Source of the DNA: Gracilariopsis chorda
Lineage: Eukaryota > Rhodophyta > Florideophyceae > Gracilariales > Gracilariaceae
Reading direction: 5' to 3'
Assembly: GCA_003194525.1 (NCBI GenBank)
Contig: NBIV01000333.1
Location: forward strand, 1 to 59,227
Length of the DNA stretch: 59,227 nt
Numbering within the stretch: position 1 is the first letter of the stretch; each line of letters opens with the position of its first letter. Both the position numbers and the translations under genes were made by a program. The notes beneath the pieces are model-generated. The model worked only from the letters and a program-made list of their open reading frames with translations. It was not told the DNA's origin and made no database searches. Shown here piece after piece: positions 33,301 through 45,605 of the stretch.

Positions 33301-35132
33301 CATAAACGTCCTATCTCTTTCTTCTTGAATGCCGGAAGAATGAGAGGAGTTGAAGTAAAATTCTGTAGGTCTATGAAGATCTATAAAATTCTGTGAAGCA
33401 CGGTTCTAGTTCGAAATTCCACCTGCGCAAGCTCATCTGTTATGTATCGAAGATGCACGGGCTGTGTATTTTCTCTTGGACGACAGTCTGCACTCGATTA
33501 GGGTCCACCACGTCGTGATGGCGTTAGATGCGAAGAAGAACTGATGTCAGAATGCAAGAACCGGAAAGAGATGGAGAGATTTGTTGATCACCTTTCGATG
33601 GAATATGTACTGCCTCTGCCACATAAATAGAGAACTGGTGCTTTACAATTGTTTCTGGCGTAATATTTACATATAAATACTACCCTCATGGTCTCAAGAG
33701 GTTCTTAGCACCAGCAGTAAATTGATACTTTACATACGTAATACTTTACTAGGTAAATATGTATTGCATTTTTATATAGTACTTGTTTGAATCGTCAGTA
33801 CATATCAAAGACGGTTTTACCTACGTTGCAGCGTATTGTTAATATCTATTTTTGTTAGAGGGTTCTGCGTTTGTAGCACTGTGTGGCATACGTGTGAACG
33901 ACATAGATTTAAACTTTGTTTTGTTAGAAGGGTATAAATTTGCGTTAGTGCGCAGCTTGCATAGGTGCTACATAGATTGCAACTATTTTTATCAGATCGG
34001 TATACGTCTGAAGTACTGCGCAGCCTAAGTATGCAATAAATAGATTGCAACTGTTTTGTTAGAAGGGTATAAGTTTGCATTACTGCGTAGCTTACATGTG
34101 AAATATGCACAATATAACTATTTCTGTTCGAAGGGTATTCATATGCAGTACATTGCAGCCTATGTATGCACTAAGTAAACTATCTATAACTAATATTGAT
34201 AAAAAGGCAACAGTTGGCAGTACTGTACGTAGTTTATTTTGTTGTTTGAATAGAATACATTTCTATCTTAACTACTGTCTAACGTGCCAACGATTTTCTA
34301 TTTCAAGTAAAATGTAATGTAAACTTGCAGAAAACGTTTCGTCAAGCAGCCACCTATAACGTCTTTCACTTTCTTTGTTTCTTTCTTTCAACTATCATCT
34401 AACAATATGGCAGATATGTTCCAAACAGGATTTGGCTACCTACCACTATATTGTTTGCACCACCATAAGAATTTTATTCCACTGCACTTCTGCATATTAC
34501 TGGAAAACGTGTACCTAGTATATGAAAAATTAGAACACATCGATGTGCAGCGTAGCAATTTTAATTTGCTTGTTTTGGAAGAGATTTTGTGCTCTTCTGG
34601 TCTGAAGATCAACATCGTGTACACGAAATTGAAGAACTACTACCTGACTGGACGCAGGAACAAGCTACAGGTGTGTTAGTTGCCAGAAATATTGACGTGT
34701 GAGACGGGTTTGACGAGACTGATGAACGTTGGGCTGTCGAGAGTGACAGACCTTACACTTAGGTAAACAACTGGCGCCAGTAGGGCAAATTGTTTGATTG
34801 CCAATGGCTAGTCGTTCGAAGGGAAATAAATTTGTGTTAATGCATGAACTTTAAGGGCTCAACTTGGTCGTTATCAGAGCTATCCCTACGTAGGTTATAG
34901 ACAACAATACTCGGCACCACAAGCGGTCGGGAGCCTTTTTTTTGTCTGATAAGGGTACCCAAGTTTACTTAAATACCAACACTAAGCGACCTTTTGGATT
35001 TTCAGGTCAACTGACACGTACTACACAGGCTCGAGATTGAAGTTGTACGTCATACTTGCTGATTATTCAGCAAAATTAGTACATTTTCTCCCTGCTGTAC
35101 GTCAAAACTAGCAGGCCATAACACAGCGCACT
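33301..35132. repeat. AT-rich region with a degenerate tandem repeat of about 68 bp
   Basis: Five diverged units with the head TTTTGTTAGAAGGGTATAA start near 33849, 33920, 33984, 34054 and 34120, spaced 64-71 bases. Several contain TAGATTGCAACT and GCGCAGCxT. A 90-codon frame at 34407-34679 has no recognisable feature. I see no other gene in this region. Confidence 0.6.
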
Positions 35133-35173
35133 AGAGGATTTACACACCACGAAATTCGTATCGTTTTTCGTAG
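35133..35173 (+). repeat. Left terminal inverted repeat of H1
   Basis: It begins AGAGGATTTACACACCACG. Further copies of GATACGAAA and TTTTTCGTAG lie just inside, up to about 35270, as subterminal repeats. These might be binding sites for the transposition proteins (inference). Confidence 0.75.
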
Positions 35174-35636
35174 AAACATATGACATGCAGTACAGGGTGA
35201 GAAAAACATGTTGAGATACGAAATTTGTTGTCGTAGATATCAGAAAGATACGAAACTGTTTTTCGTAGCTGTGCTATAAAAAGATGGCAGCTCATTGAAT
35301 CTTGAAGCGCCGAAATGGGTTCAGATGCGCGCAACACTGTTCAAGATACGGGTACCAGGCTTCAGCCTCGCTAGTCTTAAAATGAAGCCGTTTGCCTCAA
35401 ATCCATCGAGCGAATAGTCTGTCTGTATGCAACAGAATCAAAATGATACACAGAGTACTACACTGTAAAGCACTCCAAAACAAACTTATTCTTCGCCGCT
35501 TATTCCTACAGCTCCAAAACATGACAATCCTGCTAACTCTTTTGACAAAATTGAAGCTGCCTCTGCAGGGTGATCTGCGAAGAAGTTAGGCAAACTCATA
35601 TTTAATGACTATCACAAAATGCTTCTCTAGAAATGC

Positions 35637-36335
35637 GTGCGAACAACAGACGCTCACTGGGCTAAACACGGCGACCATGACCGAAAATATGAAGAAGTGC
35701 GATCCACGTTTATTGAAAACATTCCTGGTCGCATTTGGAAGTACCAATTTCAACTATCAATCAAAACGTTCCGTGATAAAATGAGGACCATGATGGCTCA
35801 ACGACGAAAAGAAAACAGAGAAAACACAGCAGCATCAGGTATAGCCGAAGAATGGACTGACTTTGAACGTCTGGTTCATGGGTTAATTGCCGAGAAAGAG
35901 GACCATGAAATTTTTACGGTTCAGGAGAGGGAAGCAGCTAACGCAAAAGAACAGAAATTAGTTAAGGCTGGAAAGATTATTCAGAAGATGGCTTTAGAGA
36001 GACAACGAAGCAGAGAAGGTACAGCCACCAATTTGGACATAATTGACCATCGACCGCTATCGAATCCAAAGACTAGAAACAAAACAGTGTTCCATGGTGA
36101 TCAAAGTTGGAATAGGGACGTGCGCGAGCAGTTGGAGGAGAAGCATCGTTTAGACGGACGTAGAATTTCTTTGCAAGAGAAGGAGTTTGAACTTCGTCGC
36201 GCGTAGTGGGAAGAGGAAAGGAAGGAAAGAGAATTATCAAGAGACCAAGAAAAGAAAAACAGAGGATTATCAAGAGACCAAAGTAGGAAACAGCTGGAAC
36301 TGCTTAGTGCTTTAATTACGCAAATCAAGAAGTAA
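35637..36335 (+). pseudogene. Myb/SANT-like second transposition protein of H1
   Basis: The frame is open from a TAG at 35628. The first codons (K-C-V-R-T-T-D-A-H-W-A-K-H-G) directly follow CTCTAG, so a 3' splice site there is possible and the true start is not seen. The body S-I-K-T-F-R-D-K-M-R-T-M, followed by A-A-S-G-I-A-E-E-W-T-D-F-E, fits the Myb/trihelix-like proteins found beside Harbinger nucleases. A charged coiled-coil tail follows. An in-frame TAG at 36204 interrupts it, and the tail continues for 43 codons to TAA 36333-36335. In Harbinger systems such proteins bind the termini and bring in the nuclease. It lies inside the left TIR and faces the interior. Confidence 0.6.
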
Positions 36336-36548
36336 TTCTAGCTGTTTAAACTGTCTTTTGCACGGTTTGTTTCGCATGGTACAAGTTGTGGCAGTAATGA
36401 GTGGCCTATCTCCCAAGAGCGGGAATGTGGTGTTCTTCTCTCAGTCTTATATGCCACCTTGGGCAGCATGGTATGCAGAATAGCTTGAAATCCCTCCCGC
36501 GAGCATTATTCGGTCGAGATCGCTCTGGAGTGAAGTGGACTTCTTTAA

Positions 36549-36728
36549 TGTCGAACTAATTCATTGGAACGGGTTCCGGAAGATTTACTTGACGATGCCG
36601 TTGCTTTCTCAAAAGTCTTCGAGGATTATGTTTGTTTCATTCCAGACGGGCTTTCTGAATTTAGCTTTTCCATTAAACGATTCTTGGACGCAAGTGATCT
36701 TGGATTACTACAAGACAGTCTGAAGTGA
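36549..36728 (+). other. Short open stretch, exon-like
   Basis: A 59-codon stretch without ATG has a well-formed acidic, hydrophobic composition (V-P-E-D-L-L-D-D-A-V-A-F) and ends at a TGA. It may be an exon or gene remnant. The family is unknown. Confidence 0.25.
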
Positions 36729-39710
36729 CGTATGCTTCGTACTTCATCTTCACCATCAGCATCTTCACTCAAAATATGCATGGCCCCAAGACCAAGATCC
36801 TGTTTGAACGGTAAAATCATTTTTAGATCTCTTCCGGGAGCATGGGGTTCCTATTCAAGACCCGTTTTGGATGGACTGAAGAAGCTGGTAGGAATCAACA
36901 CTGCTGCTTGGCCTTTTACACCGCTAATAACCTGTTGGCGTGGAGGGTTGGTTAACAACGAGAGACCTCGACGCCCAAAAGCCAGACCTTCATTGGTCAG
37001 CATATGAAGAAATGCACTGGCCGGACGCCTAGAGGCTGAACTCTCGGTGGAAACCTCCAAATAACGATCATGTTTGATCTCTCTGATAGGACTCAAGTTA
37101 GGCTCCTCACTTGGTAAGGTATTTCGACTCATACTTTGATTGTGACGGAGCCGGGTTGAGTCGCTACTGGTTCCAGCATCATTCTGGCCAACAGGATCTG
37201 CGCTTGCATCTACAGATAGCTTCTTTCCTCTTGTGCTTCGTCCATGTTAAACAGGAAATCCTTTTGGGAATCATACGCCAAATTTAACTTTTTGTCAGTT
37301 TGGAGATGCAAAGCCACATATGCTTCAAACAAACGAAGATGGGTGTTCATTTCTGAAAAGTTGATAAACCGTGAGTCGCCCTTGACCAAACGAACAACTC
37401 GCCCACAAAAGTTTCTTAATCGAGTGAGAGTTGGCACTGGTGCGATTGATGATAACACAACCCTGTTATCTTCTCCGTCAGTGAGAAGCCTAGAGAACAG
37501 TTTCCATGCCTCTGAAACCCAAACGGACCAGGAACTTGAGAGACAGCCTTGAATAAATTTGACTTCCGCCAGCGCAGCCATAGCGTTAACGAGAAGAAGA
37601 GGCACATTTGCTGTTGTCGCCGTAGTGATGACATTATGTATAGTATCAAGCACATCATGGCAATTAATTTCTCTGTCAAGCAACTTGGAGCCAGTTTCCA
37701 AGCTCATACCTCTTCTGGCTTCAGCACTAAGAACAAATCGTCGAAAAACGTGGTCGATGCAGGTTCGAGCCCACAGCAGGTGTGATTTCACACTGCCGAT
37801 CTCATTGCCAGCCACCTCGTAGTACTTACTCGCTACCTCAAATGCAGTAATGGTATGCTCGATAAGCTTCACATTGAAACTCTCTGATTCATTTATAACA
37901 CTTAAGGCATCACCTTTTCGTTCATATGGATTTGTAGAGGGACAAGACATTTCATATAGTACTTTTCCGCGAAGGTAGTGCAAGCACCCAAGGTCCCAAA
38001 ACGAGTTTTCATCACAACCCTTGAGAGCTTTGTCCGCCACATCAAAAGCTTCAGCATGGCGCCCACCGTGTGTTAGGGCTCGTAACCGAATAACTATGAC
38101 ATGCATGCTCTTGTGTTTGCTTTGGGGTTCTTCTTCAGAAATCCGATGATTGTCATGCATACCGAAAATGGACAATCTTTGGGCATCACCGGAGGTACAG
38201 AATCGGCTTGCATCTTCCAAACAATTGGCTTTCGCCGCTTGCTGAAAATTTCGTTCCATTTCATCCAGAAACTCAAAGCATTTTGATACCGGACTTTCGC
38301 AGCGTTGTAGTTTGCCCTTGTGTATTTAGTTTTTGCTCGCAAGACTTCCACGTGAAATCTATCAGAATCAGCTGCCGCCTCTTTCTCTGCTTCAATCCGG
38401 AGGATTTCTCGTTGCTCTCCTTCATGCTCTGATCCATCTTAAAATTGGCTATTCGTCGTATGTTGAGTCTCATTTCCAAAGGACAACGCCCTTCCCGTCT
38501 TCGGTATTCCAGAATGTTCGCGTACAATTGGTTCACTACATCTCTTTCGTTGGCTTGGTGAACGGCTGTCATCATTAGGAGAGGTCTTCTTAACCACCAG
38601 TAGATGCAGAGGCAGCAACAGAGCAAACAGTTTCAGCGAAATTACTTTCCGTTCTTGCGCTTGTATGGGAACAGCAACGGTGGAGTAATGGCGATTGCGC
38701 TGCTCTAGGATATTGGCTGACTGTCTCAGTGTGGTATCTAGTGTGGTTGTTAGCGGAGTTTCGAAAAATGAGGCCAGAGCATTTTTACGACTTAAGAACC
38801 CATTAACAGGCATGAGCTTCAGCACACTTCCTGGCATTTATCGGCGAAAATTGTTCCACGCCTCCTTTGCCAGTCTCCGATTGTATCTCTGAAGAAGAAC
38901 GCGCAAGCGTTCCTCGTAGATTAATGCAGAAAACGCTCGAAGAGGAACAATGCTTGCTTGAAATCATCCAGCGTTCGTAAAGATTGAGTGTATTTGTACG
39001 CACAGATGTAGAAAGTCGTTCCAAAACTCATTCGTCGGATGCACCGTATAACGAAGGTTAGAAAGTAATTTCAACGCTCTTCTCCAGTCTTTGTCGTTTA
39101 GCGCAGCATCTACAACTTTCAAAACAGAAGATCTGTAAACTTGCTTGTCAATGTTGCGTACTCTTTGGGCTTCAACTGCCACCTCTGGAGCAGCAATTCC
39201 GTATCTGTGCTTTGAATGAGGTATTATAAGAACCCCATATTCCTGTAAAAGAGCTCCTGCTAATGGGGATGAAGCAATAGATACAGGAGAAACTCGCAGT
39301 AAGTTGGAGAAAAAATAATTCGGAAACCCTTGACTGTATTGGAAGTCGTGAATAGACAATAATCCGTCGAGGAGAAATCGTTCTGCAATAGCAGGGTCTC
39401 CCTCATACGAGTTGCTATGATGTGCAAGAGCGAAGGAAACGTTTGCATGAATCGATCCAGCTGCGGAAAGAAAAGAAGACCATAGAGATCTTAGCTCACT
39501 CATTAGCTCAGAAGAACTAAAACGACGTGTCTCGTCGACAAGAGTTACAGATGCACCCAATTTGCCATTCTCGGGGAGATAAAGAAGTGATAATTCCTTT
39601 GTTAGGTCAATTAAGGTTCCATCTACTGGGGAAATACCACATCCAGTGAAGAACAAGCTGGACGCAACATCGGCATGAAGGAATTCTTTCAAGGAACTAG
39701 TGCTCGATGA

Positions 39711-39782
39711 CTCTTTAAAGCTGAGTTTCGTTCACCAGTACAAACCACGCATTAGATCCACCACAGTTTGGCGAAGACTTAC
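39711..39782 (-). other. Probable 72-nt spliceosomal intron
   Basis: On the minus strand it begins GTAAGT and ends AAAGAG, has a CTAAT near the middle, contains the in-frame TGA, and has a length that is a multiple of three, so the frame is kept. Confidence 0.5.
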
Positions 39783-40592
39783 TGGCACATCATTCTCACT
39801 CGGAATACGGCGCGGTTTCAAACTACCTGAGCGCTCATTCAGTGTCTCATTTTCCGCCTCTTGTCGTTGGTTTGCAGCTATGCCGCATCGCTCCAGCGTC
39901 AAGGCTGAAACAACAGCATGAACACCACAGTGTGCACGGCTCTCGGCTTGAAACCGTTCACCTGTGGCTTTCGCCGTAGTTGCGACTGTGGCTGCAACGC
40001 TTCCGGGAAAAGTACCGGCTCGAGAGAACCACACCGCCTCATTTCCACTCTCTGTGACTACTTCGCAGGAGAATCTCAGAGCGTCAAGCAGAGCATCAAG
40101 CATTTGAAGTCTACCAAGACGATCTGCTTCATCACGAGGAGGCGTCTTTTTGGCAACAGTGGTCACCCAAGAAAAAGAATTCAGAATGAGCCTGCGCGTT
40201 TGATATTGTTTGGTACGTAAAGGAATTTGAGATCGAACAACTTTCCACACGGCTTTTAGCAGGCGGAGGCCCCATGAAAGAGAAAGAACTTGATTGCCAG
40301 AGTTGAAGACGTCAATGTCTTCAATTGGTTCAATGTTAGAGTTGAGGTTACAAACCGCTGAAGGATGCCATTGTGGTGTGACAGGAAGCACGTGCTCTAT
40401 TCTCTTTGAAAGAATGGGATATTTGCTGCTCACGAATCGGCGGAGCAGGTTCTCGTGTTCACGCTGCCCCATTACCTGCCAGTTGAAAGGTAGAGTGAGC
40501 TTGGGATACATTTGGGGAGCAGAAAATGTACTAGCTGCTCCAGCAACTCCCCCTAGGTAGTTACGAAATTTGACCTTCACAAGATTCCCGTG

Positions 40593-40661
40593 CTGAGGAC
40601 CGTTAGCCCATCTTCAGATGTGGGGCTGCGATGATCGCCGCATGGGGTCGCTTGCTTGCAC
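40593..40661 (-). other. Probable 69-nt spliceosomal intron
   Basis: On the minus strand it starts GTGCAAG and ends GGGCTAACGGTCCTCAG, with a good branch sequence close to the acceptor. The in-frame TGA lies inside and the length is a multiple of three. Confidence 0.5.
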
Positions 40662-41889
40662 ATCGGCAGTATCTTGAAAGCTAATGTTTCCCTTTGAAAG
40701 ATGACCTGGTAGAGGAGTGGCAGACTCCTCCATATTCAATGGAGACAGATCGTTCTCCGAGACAAAAGGAGCATCACCATTAGGGCTTTCATCATTGCAC
40801 CTTTGAATGGTGATGTTGAGCTCCTTTTCTAGCTGAGCATCGCAGTATTCGACATCCTCATCTCCAAAGTCCCCACAATCCCCCATATTGTAGTCAAACG
40901 AAGAGGCGGCGATCCGGCTCGTGCGGGTAAGGGACATGTTATCCGTTTCAATCTCGTTACCTTGCGAAATATTCTTAGTTATCATATCGTATTGTTCATG
41001 GAGCTCAGTACCAATTTCCTTAATGCGTGCACGGACTCTCGATGCTGCATTGATTGCATCTGCATACACAACGGCGGTAGCGACCAGACTGGTCAAGCTT
41101 AGCATATCGGCTGTGGCAGGAAACGAACGCATTTCGCCAAGGCTGAGAACCGTCGTCCACATGGCCACCACGAGCAAAGGTGGTGAAAATAAGCAGAAGC
41201 GCATGAACGGAGTGCCTATTGACCGAACACGAGGAGGCCTAGTGATACCAACCCTTCGCGGAATGCTCTCATTGATGTACTCGCAGTAGAGGAGAACAAC
41301 CAAAACGTGATCCTGAAGGTCATATGCGAGCTCAGCTTGGACGAACTTGCATTGAAGCTGCCACCATAAACTGGGCTCTTGAGAAGAACTAATATCATTT
41401 TTTCGTTCGTGTCGGTTCGACAGTTCCACAGCGTGAGCTATGGCGTGCTTGACAGCTCGACCTGCTTCAGCCATGGCGCCAACCGTCTGATGCAGCAGAG
41501 AGTTTTCATACTATAGCTCATAGCAAGCGCCAGTGCAAAGTTTGGGGAACACTTATCAGCCAGATTATGCAATACCTCATGAACAAGCGCAATAGCATCA
41601 CAAAAGTTAGAAAGATGCTTATGAACTTCAGAAAGCGCCAGCCACAAACAAGCAGATTGTATTCGATCACTTTGCAAGTCGGCGCACTCCCGTTTCCAAA
41701 GTATAATGTCCGAAGCCAAATCCAAGTTATGGGAAGCCAGCGCGGCAATGTCATCATCGCGCGCAAGCAGATAGGCGTCCCTTATGCGATGCTCCAGCGC
41801 AATGGTGCCTCCCGAATCGCACACGAGCGCATCCAGATGAAAGCGAGTGTTAGCACTTTTGGTGGCGGACAATTGCTTGACGAGCGCGC

Positions 41890-42160
41890 AACGAGTGGAT
41901 CAACACGAGAGTCACGCGGAGGACGACGCATGATTTCAGAGTCCTGGTTCTCATAGGCAAGAGAGATGGCTGGCAGAAGATCTGTACCCAAATCGATGCA
42001 AAAGATAAGCACTGTGGTCAACAGCAGTGGGATCTGCGCAATGATGAAGTCCAGGAAGGGAGTAATTTCCGGAATGTTACTGGTAAGAGTGTAGGCAATA
42101 GACTTTTTCAAGTTGTCAAAGATCAGAGGACCCACTTCGACACCGTTCTAAATAGACGCA
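41890..42160 (-). pseudogene. Fragment of a Na,K-type P-ATPase alpha subunit
   Basis: The stretch [20 protein letters not shown] and then [17 protein letters not shown] are the hallmark of the M5-M6 region of type IIC P-ATPases. It ends with [11 protein letters not shown]. In the full pump these helices line the ion path. Only about 85 residues are present. A TAG precedes them (A-S-I-stop-N-G-V-E-V-G), and homology stops near 41890, where the TPR-like frame begins. The rest of the pump (about 900 residues) is not in the window, so this is a captured piece. Confidence 0.85.
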
Positions 42161-42185
42161 ATACAGAACACCATATTGGTAATGC

Positions 42186-44422
42186 CAAGAGTAGCAATCA
42201 TACGGGCTTTATTTGCGAAATGGCTCAATTTGAGACAGCAAGGATTTCGAAAGTGGAATCTCGTATCCCCAAGATTCCATTCAGGTCCACTCTACCATAA
42301 CCTAGCCTAGCACACGCCAGCACCATTCCATTGCTCTTGGCCTCCTCCAGAATCTTTGAACACGATGCCTCCTTCAATGCGGCGGCAAACTGCCCAAATT
42401 AAAGCCCAAGCCGAGCGTAGAACAGGCGAACAACCCAACAGACAGAGCGCAGTTACATTTTTCAAGAATGGGAAAAAACCATGAGCAGTTGTTTCTTTGT
42501 GTACTCTTTCTCGTGCAACAACGTACCGACTTTTTGCAGCCTACAAGAACAAAAACAGCGCAAAACTATCCAGACTGCTCGATCCCGTACAAAATCGACC
42601 AGGTAGGCGACCAGTTCTCACGAAGTCCGAGGAAATGGCAATTGTTGCTCGCACTTTGTTCGTGGCAGGTCGGGAATTCGCACTTGATACAAACAACATG
42701 AAAAGCCTTATGGCTGAGGTTGCAGCTGACGGACGTCCTGGCTATAAACATGCGCTTCCATCTGATGATGCACTTCGGTCTTTTAGTGCAAGAAACAAAA
42801 CACTGACATTTAGATCTGCTGAACGTATGTCACACAAGTACTTTGAGGGTGAGAACCTAAAACAGGTAGCAACAATGAGAAATGGCTTTAATGAGCTTCC
42901 AGCGCAGGAACCAGATCTGTTTGAAGACCAAGATAGACTTTGGAACTTAGATGAAACCAGCTTCAATGCACAACATGGTAAGAAAGTTAAGGTTTTCTCT
43001 TCTGCTCGCACTCATTATTCGGGAAGAAGACACGACTTGAAGGACAATGGTAAACATCTCACCGCAGTTATTATTGCCGCTGTATCTGGCAAGAAAGCCC
43101 CACCATTCCTAATCGCTGCAGGAAAGAAAGCGATGCAAACTTGGATGGATGCTGTGGAACCAAGTGTGATTAGGATACTCCCAGGACGATACGAATAGCT
43201 AGCACCCCTTACATGGATACCACAAGGAACCACAGTCCGATGTACACCGAAAAGATCAATGGATTCCACAGCATTGAAGTACTTGATCGAGCACTTTGCA
43301 GAGTATGTACGCAACTTTGTGCCAGCGTCGAAGTCAATTCTGCTCCTTCTTGATGGACACAGCTCACGAAAGGGATCGAAATGGATTGAAGAGTGTCAGA
43401 AGTACAATATGCCTGCCATTCAGCTTCCCGCGAATACCTCGCACTTTTTGCAGCCATGTGATTCCCATATCAACAAGAAGTTCAAAGAAGAAACGCGCGT
43501 GCTTCGTTACCAGCAATTAATTAGCGGAGAGTTCACGCATGCAAATATGGCTTTCAAAGTGAAACTTGCTGTGAGCAGATATCGTGCTGCTACTGCTGAA
43601 GTAATTAGAAACAGTTTCAAGGATATAAGGTTGTGGCTCTGTGAGCGAGAGTTTCTGAAGAAGCTGAGAATGAGATTGGAGTGCCGTGTCAAGGAAGAAA
43701 ATGACTGGTTTGAACCAGACAGAAAACACACTAGAACTTCAGCTCGCTTGCGATGTAGCGATACAAGTATTTGTAACAAGGTCCGAGCTGTGTTGCGTAG
43801 TGAACAGAATCCAGCGATTGCGCTGAGTTCCCTCGAGAATATTCTGCATAACAACCGCACCACGAACAGAATTTTTTGGGAATGTGCTCCTTTGCGTGCA
43901 CCTGTGCCTATCGTGAAATCAAAACCACCATCTCTTGGAGGAACGCCAGCTCGTTGGCTAACAAAGCCAATATGCTGTCCCAAGCCGGGCAATGATGCCA
44001 ACTCTGACAAAGAAAATCAAGTTCCGAGTAATGCAGGGAGCGGTTCTGTACGGAAAAGACGCAAGTGAACTGGTAGGAAGAAGGTGTTGCCCTCGGTTTT
44101 CCAATGCGAAAGCGACGACGAAAAGTCAATTCGCTCTCTTATTGAACGTCGTGCGGCATTTAGATCTTCTGCAATGGCATTGAGAGACGGCGGAGAGACC
44201 ACACAAGGCGCAAGATCATTGCTTCGTATCCGCTTGTTTCGTTGAGAGAGGCAAGTTAAAATATGTGAAATTAGAAGCTTGCGTCTCAAATAAACACAAA
44301 TTGTTCAAGTGGAGCGTCGATGACGTTTGTTAAGGGTGTTTTTTGTGAGTTCAGGGTCAAAATCGCAGTTCTTTAGGACGCACTTTTTGTCTCAAATTGA
44401 GCCATTCTGATTGCTACCCTTG
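42186..44422 (+). mobile_element. Nested pogo/Jerky-like DNA transposon
   Basis: The outer repeats CAAGAGTAGCAATCA (42186-42200) and TGATTGCTACCCTTG (44408-44422) match as inverted repeats with one mismatch. The inner repeats AATGGCTCAATTTGAGAC (42219-42236) and its complement (44389-44406) are perfect. The left end has an 18-base insertion between the two. One transposase gene is inside. A target duplication is not evident. Confidence 0.75.
42365..44068 (+). pseudogene. Pogo/Jerky-type DDE transposase with two in-frame stops
   Basis: From the ATG at 42365 (M-P-P-S-M-R-R-Q) a single frame of about 568 codons runs to TAA 44066, broken by a TGA near 42479 and a TAG at 43196. The N-terminus has a helix-turn-helix (S-R-A-T-T-Y-R-L-F). 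The DDE core is complete: N-L-D-E-T-S-F, L-L-L-L-D-G-H-S-S-R and F-L-Q-P-C-D-S-H-I-N-K. The tail is basic. This is the CENP-B/Jerky/pogo group, which moves by cut-and-paste. There is no frameshift, so the element is young or was functional until recently. It sits inside H1. Confidence 0.85.
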
Positions 44423-44451
44423 TTGAGACCAATCGTTTTGAAAGTTTTGTA

Positions 44452-45605
44452 TCAAGTAAAGCTTAGATATTCCTCCGAAGAGGGTGGAGGCACTTTAAAC
44501 GACTGCACCGTCTGCTCCGATTTGTACAAACAAGCACGTAAGTTTAAAAGGATTGCAGACGCTTTGTATAGTAAGCCGACGAGTATCTTTCGCACTTTCA
44601 AATTACGGGCAAAGTCAACACTTGCCAAATACTGCTTCAGGTCCTTGTAACTATGCTCAACACACACTCTAAGAGCGCTCATATCACGATTAACCTTTCT
44701 TTTTACCTCTTTTGCACCCTGTTCTTCAAACGGGCATTGCATCCAAGCCCTTAGCAGAAACGCAGTGTCCCCATACAGGAAGAATTGAATCTGGTTAACC
44801 AATAAAGAAGATTCTTACAATGTTTCCCATCCCCTCTCTCTCAGTAATGTTAAATAATGTCGCCTACCCATCTCAGGCCCGTAGAGCGCAAACACCAACC
44901 CGTCAGGAGTAGAGATAGTCAAGAAAAGCAAACAATGCATGCACTTATGCCCTGAATAGCATGAGCGTTGTAGCGAGAGATGTCCACCTGATCTTCGGAT
45001 TCTTATTTTTGTGCAGTCTATGAAGCCAACGCACTTATCATAAGGCGCGCCCATTCTCTCGATCGCATTTGCATACTGTGAAGCTCGTGGTTGAATAATT
45101 GACGGATGAATTTTGAGAACGTATCCAAAACGCTTGGTTAACAGGTCACGTGTTTCCCAAAATACCTCACCTAAATTGGAAGAATGCATTCCGAAAAACT
45201 TCTCAACATCTGTCCATCGAATTGGGGAAGCCTTTCTGTGACAAAAATGGATATAGCAGTTACCGAGTCACAAGTGTAACGATTACTTTCTTTGGCGTGC
45301 GACCAGGGAAGAAAGTGTACTATGTAAAATAGATGTGTCTTTGTGAAACGAAAGTTCGTTAAACCTTCTTGATCCGAAAAGATGTTAATGTTGAAGGTGA
45401 CTGCTTTGAATTCTCGAGTGCGATGCATTAACCGTTTTGTTTCATGTTGCACTTTTGTTATTTGTCCCGCGGCATGAAGGATAAAAAGATCCTCCAGTTC
45501 GAAAAAAAGCGCAAAGTAGAGACGTTGTTGCCACAGAAGCCGTCTTCTATGACATTGAGTAAGGAAGTGGTCTGTGATTCTCATTAAGGTGAGGTTGGAA
45601 CGCAA
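44452..45605 (-). pseudogene. HARBI1-type (DDE_4) nuclease of H1
   Basis: On the minus strand it probably starts at the ATG at 45584 (M-R-I-T-D-H-F-L). The N-terminal part has N-R-Y-T-C-D-S-V-T-A-I. The nuclease part has G-F-I-D-C-T-K-I-R-I (first Asp), Y-G-P-E-M-G-R-R-H, F-L-Y-G-D-T-A-F (second Asp) and C-V-E-H-S-Y-K-D-L-K (Glu). A single-base shift in a C run near 45228 and a TAA at 44815-44817 break it. All other parts are in order. It lies inside the right TIR of H1 and points to the interior, opposite to the SANT-like gene. Confidence 0.85.

Larger units (their letters stand above)
36850..41890 (-). pseudogene. Large TPR-like helical protein gene, captured and decaying
   Basis: Stretches at 41872-41438, 41474-40614, 40580-39732, 39692-38964, 38837-38439, 38626-38273, 38259-37210 and 37132-36851 read as parts of one protein of roughly 1,600 residues. 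They are alpha-helical with TPR-like periodicity (for example H-A-E-A-F-D-V-A-D-K-A-L). A hydrophobic part at about 41250-41100 could be a membrane segment. Two breaks are explained by introns. One is 39782-39711 (72 nt, GTAAGT...AAAGAG). The other is 40661-40593 (69 nt, CTAAC eight bases before CTCAG). Others, near 41510, 38990, 38840 and 38285, look like single-base shifts, so this copy is probably dead. I do not recognise the family. Confidence 0.5.

Noticed and set aside
34407..34679. 90-codon plus-strand gene
   Set aside because: It has an ATG and AT-rich surroundings but no motif or context, so it was left as part of the repeat region.
36535..36723. Plus-strand 62-codon frame as a gene
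   Set aside because: The neighbouring frame over the same bases has better protein character, so this one looks like a shadow.
38964..40616. TGA recoded as an amino acid in the TPR-like gene
   Set aside because: Two of the in-frame TGAs fall inside good intron candidates, and other genes in the window end normally in TGA.
42165..44440. Pogo insertion inside the ATPase gene
   Set aside because: No ATPase sequence was found beyond the right end of the transposon, so the piece was already truncated or the rest was lost.
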